Below the pieces are notes generated by a model. The model was not told the origin of the DNA. It searched no databases and worked only from the letters and a program-made list of their open reading frames with translations. A program made the position numbers and the translations under genes. From CAZVFE01 sp964626405 (lineage in GTDB: Bacteria; Bacteroidota; Bacteroidia; Cytophagales; Spirosomataceae), in NCBI GenBank assembly GCA_964626405.1, contig CAZVFE010000064.1, forward strand, positions 1 through 8,608: a stretch of DNA of 8,608 nucleotides, given 5' to 3'. Numbering within the stretch: the stretch's first letter is position 1; the number at the start of each line of letters is the position of its first letter. Of the stretch, positions 6,555 to 8,608 are shown piece after piece.

Positions 6555-8497
6555 AATTTAAACCCTATGTTCATTTGAATATTTATGGGGAGAGTTGAAT
6601 ATCCATAACTTTCCTCATATTTTTTGTTCAAAATATTCCTCCCCATAACCGCAATATTCCACTTTGAATTCAATTTATAATTCAAATTTAAATCAACTAT
6701 TCCATAGGATCCTAAATCTACATCCTCAACAGAATAAGTTTGCTCATTATAATAAGCATCTATTCTTTTAGATAAATAATTATACCCTAAATTTAAATTT
6801 AATTTCTCCAAAATCGGATAATTAACTCCTAAACTAAATTTAAAATTTGGTCTTCGATATAAAATATTCCTTTCCTCCACTAAATCATTTTCTCTTGTTT
6901 TTCCCTTCAAATAGGAAAAATTCGTCTGAATACCAATTTTTTGAATTTGATAATCAAAATTCAATTCTACTCCTTGAATTTTTTGAGATTGAAAATTTTC
7001 ATATTTCCCATAAGGAAAATCCGGCAAGGAAGTAAATACTACTCCATCTTTAGACAAATTATTAAAATAAACTATTTGTAATCTTCCCAAATCCAATTCC
7101 TGCTTTAAACCAAATTCAAAATTCTGGGATCGCTCTGGAACTAGATTTAAATTCCCATAGGGACTAAATAATTGGTATAAAGAGGGTACTTTAAATCCTG
7201 TATAATAATTAAGAAATAATTTTGATTCGGAATTGATTCGATAATAAGGATTTAGACTATAAGTAATAAATTGGCCGAAATTAGAATTATAATTTCCTCT
7301 AATTGCTAATTCAATTCCACCAAAATCTTCCCAATCCTTTTCATATGCACCATATAAAGCAAATAATTTTTGTTGAGCCAAACTAGGGTCAATTTCAGGA
7401 CTCGAATATAGCCAACCATCACCAATAGAAACGTCTGATTGTTCTGTTTTTTGTGAACGATATTCAAAACCAACTATTCCTTCCCCACCAAATAATTTAT
7501 TTATTTTAATAAAATTTTCATATCCACTTGACCAACCAATATAATCTGCACGATAATAATTAGAATAAGCAGATGGCAATATTTCCAAGGAATCATTTAA
7601 AAATACCCTAGCCGTACGATTATTAAAATACTTTTGTTGCCAACGAATATTGGCAAAATCTTTGGTCCATAAAATTCTAGCTGAACGATGATCCGTATGA
7701 CTTGAATAATCTGATTCATCCAAATAAGGCCCTGAATCTAATTCGATATTATTGCCAGAAATAACACCATAAAATTCTAAATAACCCATTTTTTTGAAAT
7801 CTCTTTGAATAGAAAACCGAATATTTTCCTGTACGAAAGAATCTTTTTCTCCATTTTCAATATTTGCTGAACTTATTCCTTTAGACTGAAGTCTATTATA
7901 TTTCAACATCCAATTCCATTTACCTTGATTCCCATTCAATCTTATATTAGGAGAAAAGGTATTAAAAGAACCTCCACTTAAGTTGACATCTCCCTCCAAT
8001 TTAGTATTGGTTGATTTTAGACTTACTAAATTGATAACCCCAAGCATGGCATCTGAACCATATAGTGAAGAAAGGCCTCCTCGAATTATTTCAATCCTTT
8101 CCAAACTTCTAAGATCTATCAAATTCCAATCGAATACTTGGGTAATTTGCGAAGGATCATTCAATGGAAATCCATCAAGCATTACTAAAACTTGGCCCGT
8201 ATTTCCTCCTCTCATGTATAATTCCTGATTAGTACCAGGGTTTGAACGAGAACCATTTACAACAATACTTGCCTCTTGTGCCAATAATTCTCCAATATTT
8301 TTACCAAAATTTTGATGAATTTTAACACTATCAATAATGTCTACAACTTTTCCAGTGGAAGATAATTTCGACAAGAATTTTGGTGCTGAAACGAGCACTT
8401 CATTTAATTCTACTTCATTTTGACCAAGCAAAGCATTGGATTGAATAAATAGGACAACCAATAGGTATAGACCTACTTTTCTAATTGTTTTTTTCAT
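6551..8497 (-). CDS. btuB: TonB-dependent outer-membrane receptor, probable vitamin B12 transporter (BtuB-like)
   Basis: This is a 648-residue outer-membrane beta-barrel with an N-terminal plug, expected to import cobalamin using TonB energy. The start at 8497 is chosen because it gives a clear signal peptide: MKKTIRK, a hydrophobic core at about 8-18 and likely cleavage near 25-26. An in-frame ATG at 8542 would add 15 residues that spoil the signal and would start inside the riboswitch leader. A TonB-box-like segment (ELNEVLVSA, 30-38) leads into the plug at about 40-155, with the typical RGGNTGQVLVMLDGFPLND and IEIIRGGLSSLYGSDAMLGVINL blocks. Barrel strands with alternating aromatics follow, ending in NIGFKF with a terminal Phe as required for outer-membrane insertion. 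There is no N-terminal carboxypeptidase-like domain of the kind found in SusC-type receptors, and the size is close to E. coli BtuB (614). Substrate assignment rests mainly on the cobalamin riboswitch in front; the receptor family itself is certain. Confidence 0.87.
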   Translation of the reverse strand: MKKTIRKVGLYLLVVLFIQSNALLGQNEVELNEVLVSAPKFLSKLSSTGKVVDIIDSVKIHQNFGKNIGELLAQEASIVVNGSRSNPGTNQELYMRGGNTGQVLVMLDGFPLNDPSQITQVFDWNLIDLRSLERIEIIRGGLSSLYGSDAMLGVINLVSLKSTNTKLEGDVNLSGGSFNTFSPNIRLNGNQGKWNWMLKYNRLQSKGISSANIENGEKDSFVQENIRFSIQRDFKKMGYLEFYGVISGNNIELDSGPYLDESDYSSHTDHRSARILWTKDFANIRWQQKYFNNRTARVFLNDSLEILPSAYSNYYRADYIGWSSGYENFIKINKLFGGEGIVGFEYRSQKTEQSDVSIGDGWLYSSPEIDPSLAQQKLFALYGAYEKDWEDFGGIELAIRGNYNSNFGQFITYSLNPYYRINSESKLFLNYYTGFKVPSLYQLFSPYGNLNLVPERSQNFEFGLKQELDLGRLQIVYFNNLSKDGVVFTSLPDFPYGKYENFQSQKIQGVELNFDYQIQKIGIQTNFSYLKGKTRENDLVEERNILYRRPNFKFSLGVNYPILEKLNLNLGYNYLSKRIDAYYNEQTYSVEDVDLGSYGIVDLNLNYKLNSKWNIAVMGRNILNKKYEESYGYSTLPINIQMNIGFKF

Positions 8498-8608
8498 AAA
8501 TAAAAAATAAAAATATTCGTGCTCGCTTGGAGAATCATCCATCGTGACCCCTAAAGTAAGAGTTGAAAAAGGCAGGTCTCCTGACTTTATTCCATTTCTT
8601 TTCTGCCT
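8498..8608 (-). ncRNA. Cobalamin riboswitch, 3' part, and leader of the receptor gene
   Basis: On the minus strand, 8586-8571 reads AGTCAGGAGACCTGCC, a perfect B12 box (consensus AGYCMGGAGACCKGCC), the 3' conserved core of the adenosylcobalamin aptamer. AGGCAG at 8608-8603 is complementary to CTGCCT at 8575-8570, consistent with a helix enclosing the core. The rest of the aptamer lies beyond the right edge of the window. The 70-odd bases from the box to the ATG at 8497 would form the expression platform. They hold a small stem (8528-8531 with 8538-8541) and a U-rich run before the start, but no strong intrinsic terminator, which favours translational control. The expected response is repression of the receptor when cobalamin is plentiful. 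Confidence 0.88.

Noticed and set aside
6847..8228. Two short plus-strand open frames (6847-7035 and 7983-8228) opposite the receptor gene
   Set aside because: Both lie inside the TonB-dependent receptor gene and show no protein-like features of their own.
1..8608. An undescribed accessory system, mobile element or CRISPR array
   Set aside because: Both strands are almost completely filled by recognisable core genes; no transposase, integrase, repeat array, toxin-antitoxin pair or unknown operon is visible.

Overview
The window looks like a chromosomal housekeeping segment from a low-GC Bacteroidota. The relatives that come to mind by eye are Cytophagales-like, but the genus is not recognised. 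Three things point there. The enoyl-ACP reductase, NusA and IF2 sequences have a Bacteroidota character. The start codons have AT-rich upstream regions without a Shine-Dalgarno motif. The gap between the two divergent genes carries a good match to the Bacteroidota promoter pattern (TTG, about 20 bp, TAnnTTTG).

Layout. (1) Positions 1-1047, plus strand: the 3' part of a Wzz/GumC-type polysaccharide chain-length protein whose start lies outside the window. (2) Positions 5547-1054, minus strand: the classic rimP-nusA-infB operon, encoding a ribosome maturation factor, a transcription elongation/termination factor and translation initiation factor IF2, with gaps of 12 and 21 bp. It meets the Wzz gene tail to tail at a perfect 15-bp inverted repeat that contains both stop codons. 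(3) Positions 5548-5741: a 194-bp divergent control region. It holds a promoter for rimP, a terminator-like hairpin lying between that promoter and the rimP start codon, a weaker promoter candidate for fabI and a 10-bp direct repeat. (4) Positions 5742-6554, plus strand: fabI, the enoyl-ACP reductase of fatty-acid synthesis. (5) Positions 8497-6551, minus strand: a TonB-dependent outer-membrane receptor that overlaps the fabI end by 4 bp. (6) Positions 8498-8608: the 3' end of a cobalamin riboswitch with a perfect B12 box, which identifies the receptor as a probable vitamin B12 (BtuB-like) transporter.

The genes are mainly core functions rather than one accessory system: gene expression machinery, lipid synthesis, cofactor uptake and surface polysaccharide export. 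I do not see a mobile element, CRISPR array, tRNA, rRNA or defence island. The observations most worth following are the probable attenuator in front of rimP-nusA-infB, a Ser in place of Asn in the NKxD guanine-recognition motif of IF2, a repeated short motif in the disordered IF2 linker, and the B12-riboswitch-controlled receptor.
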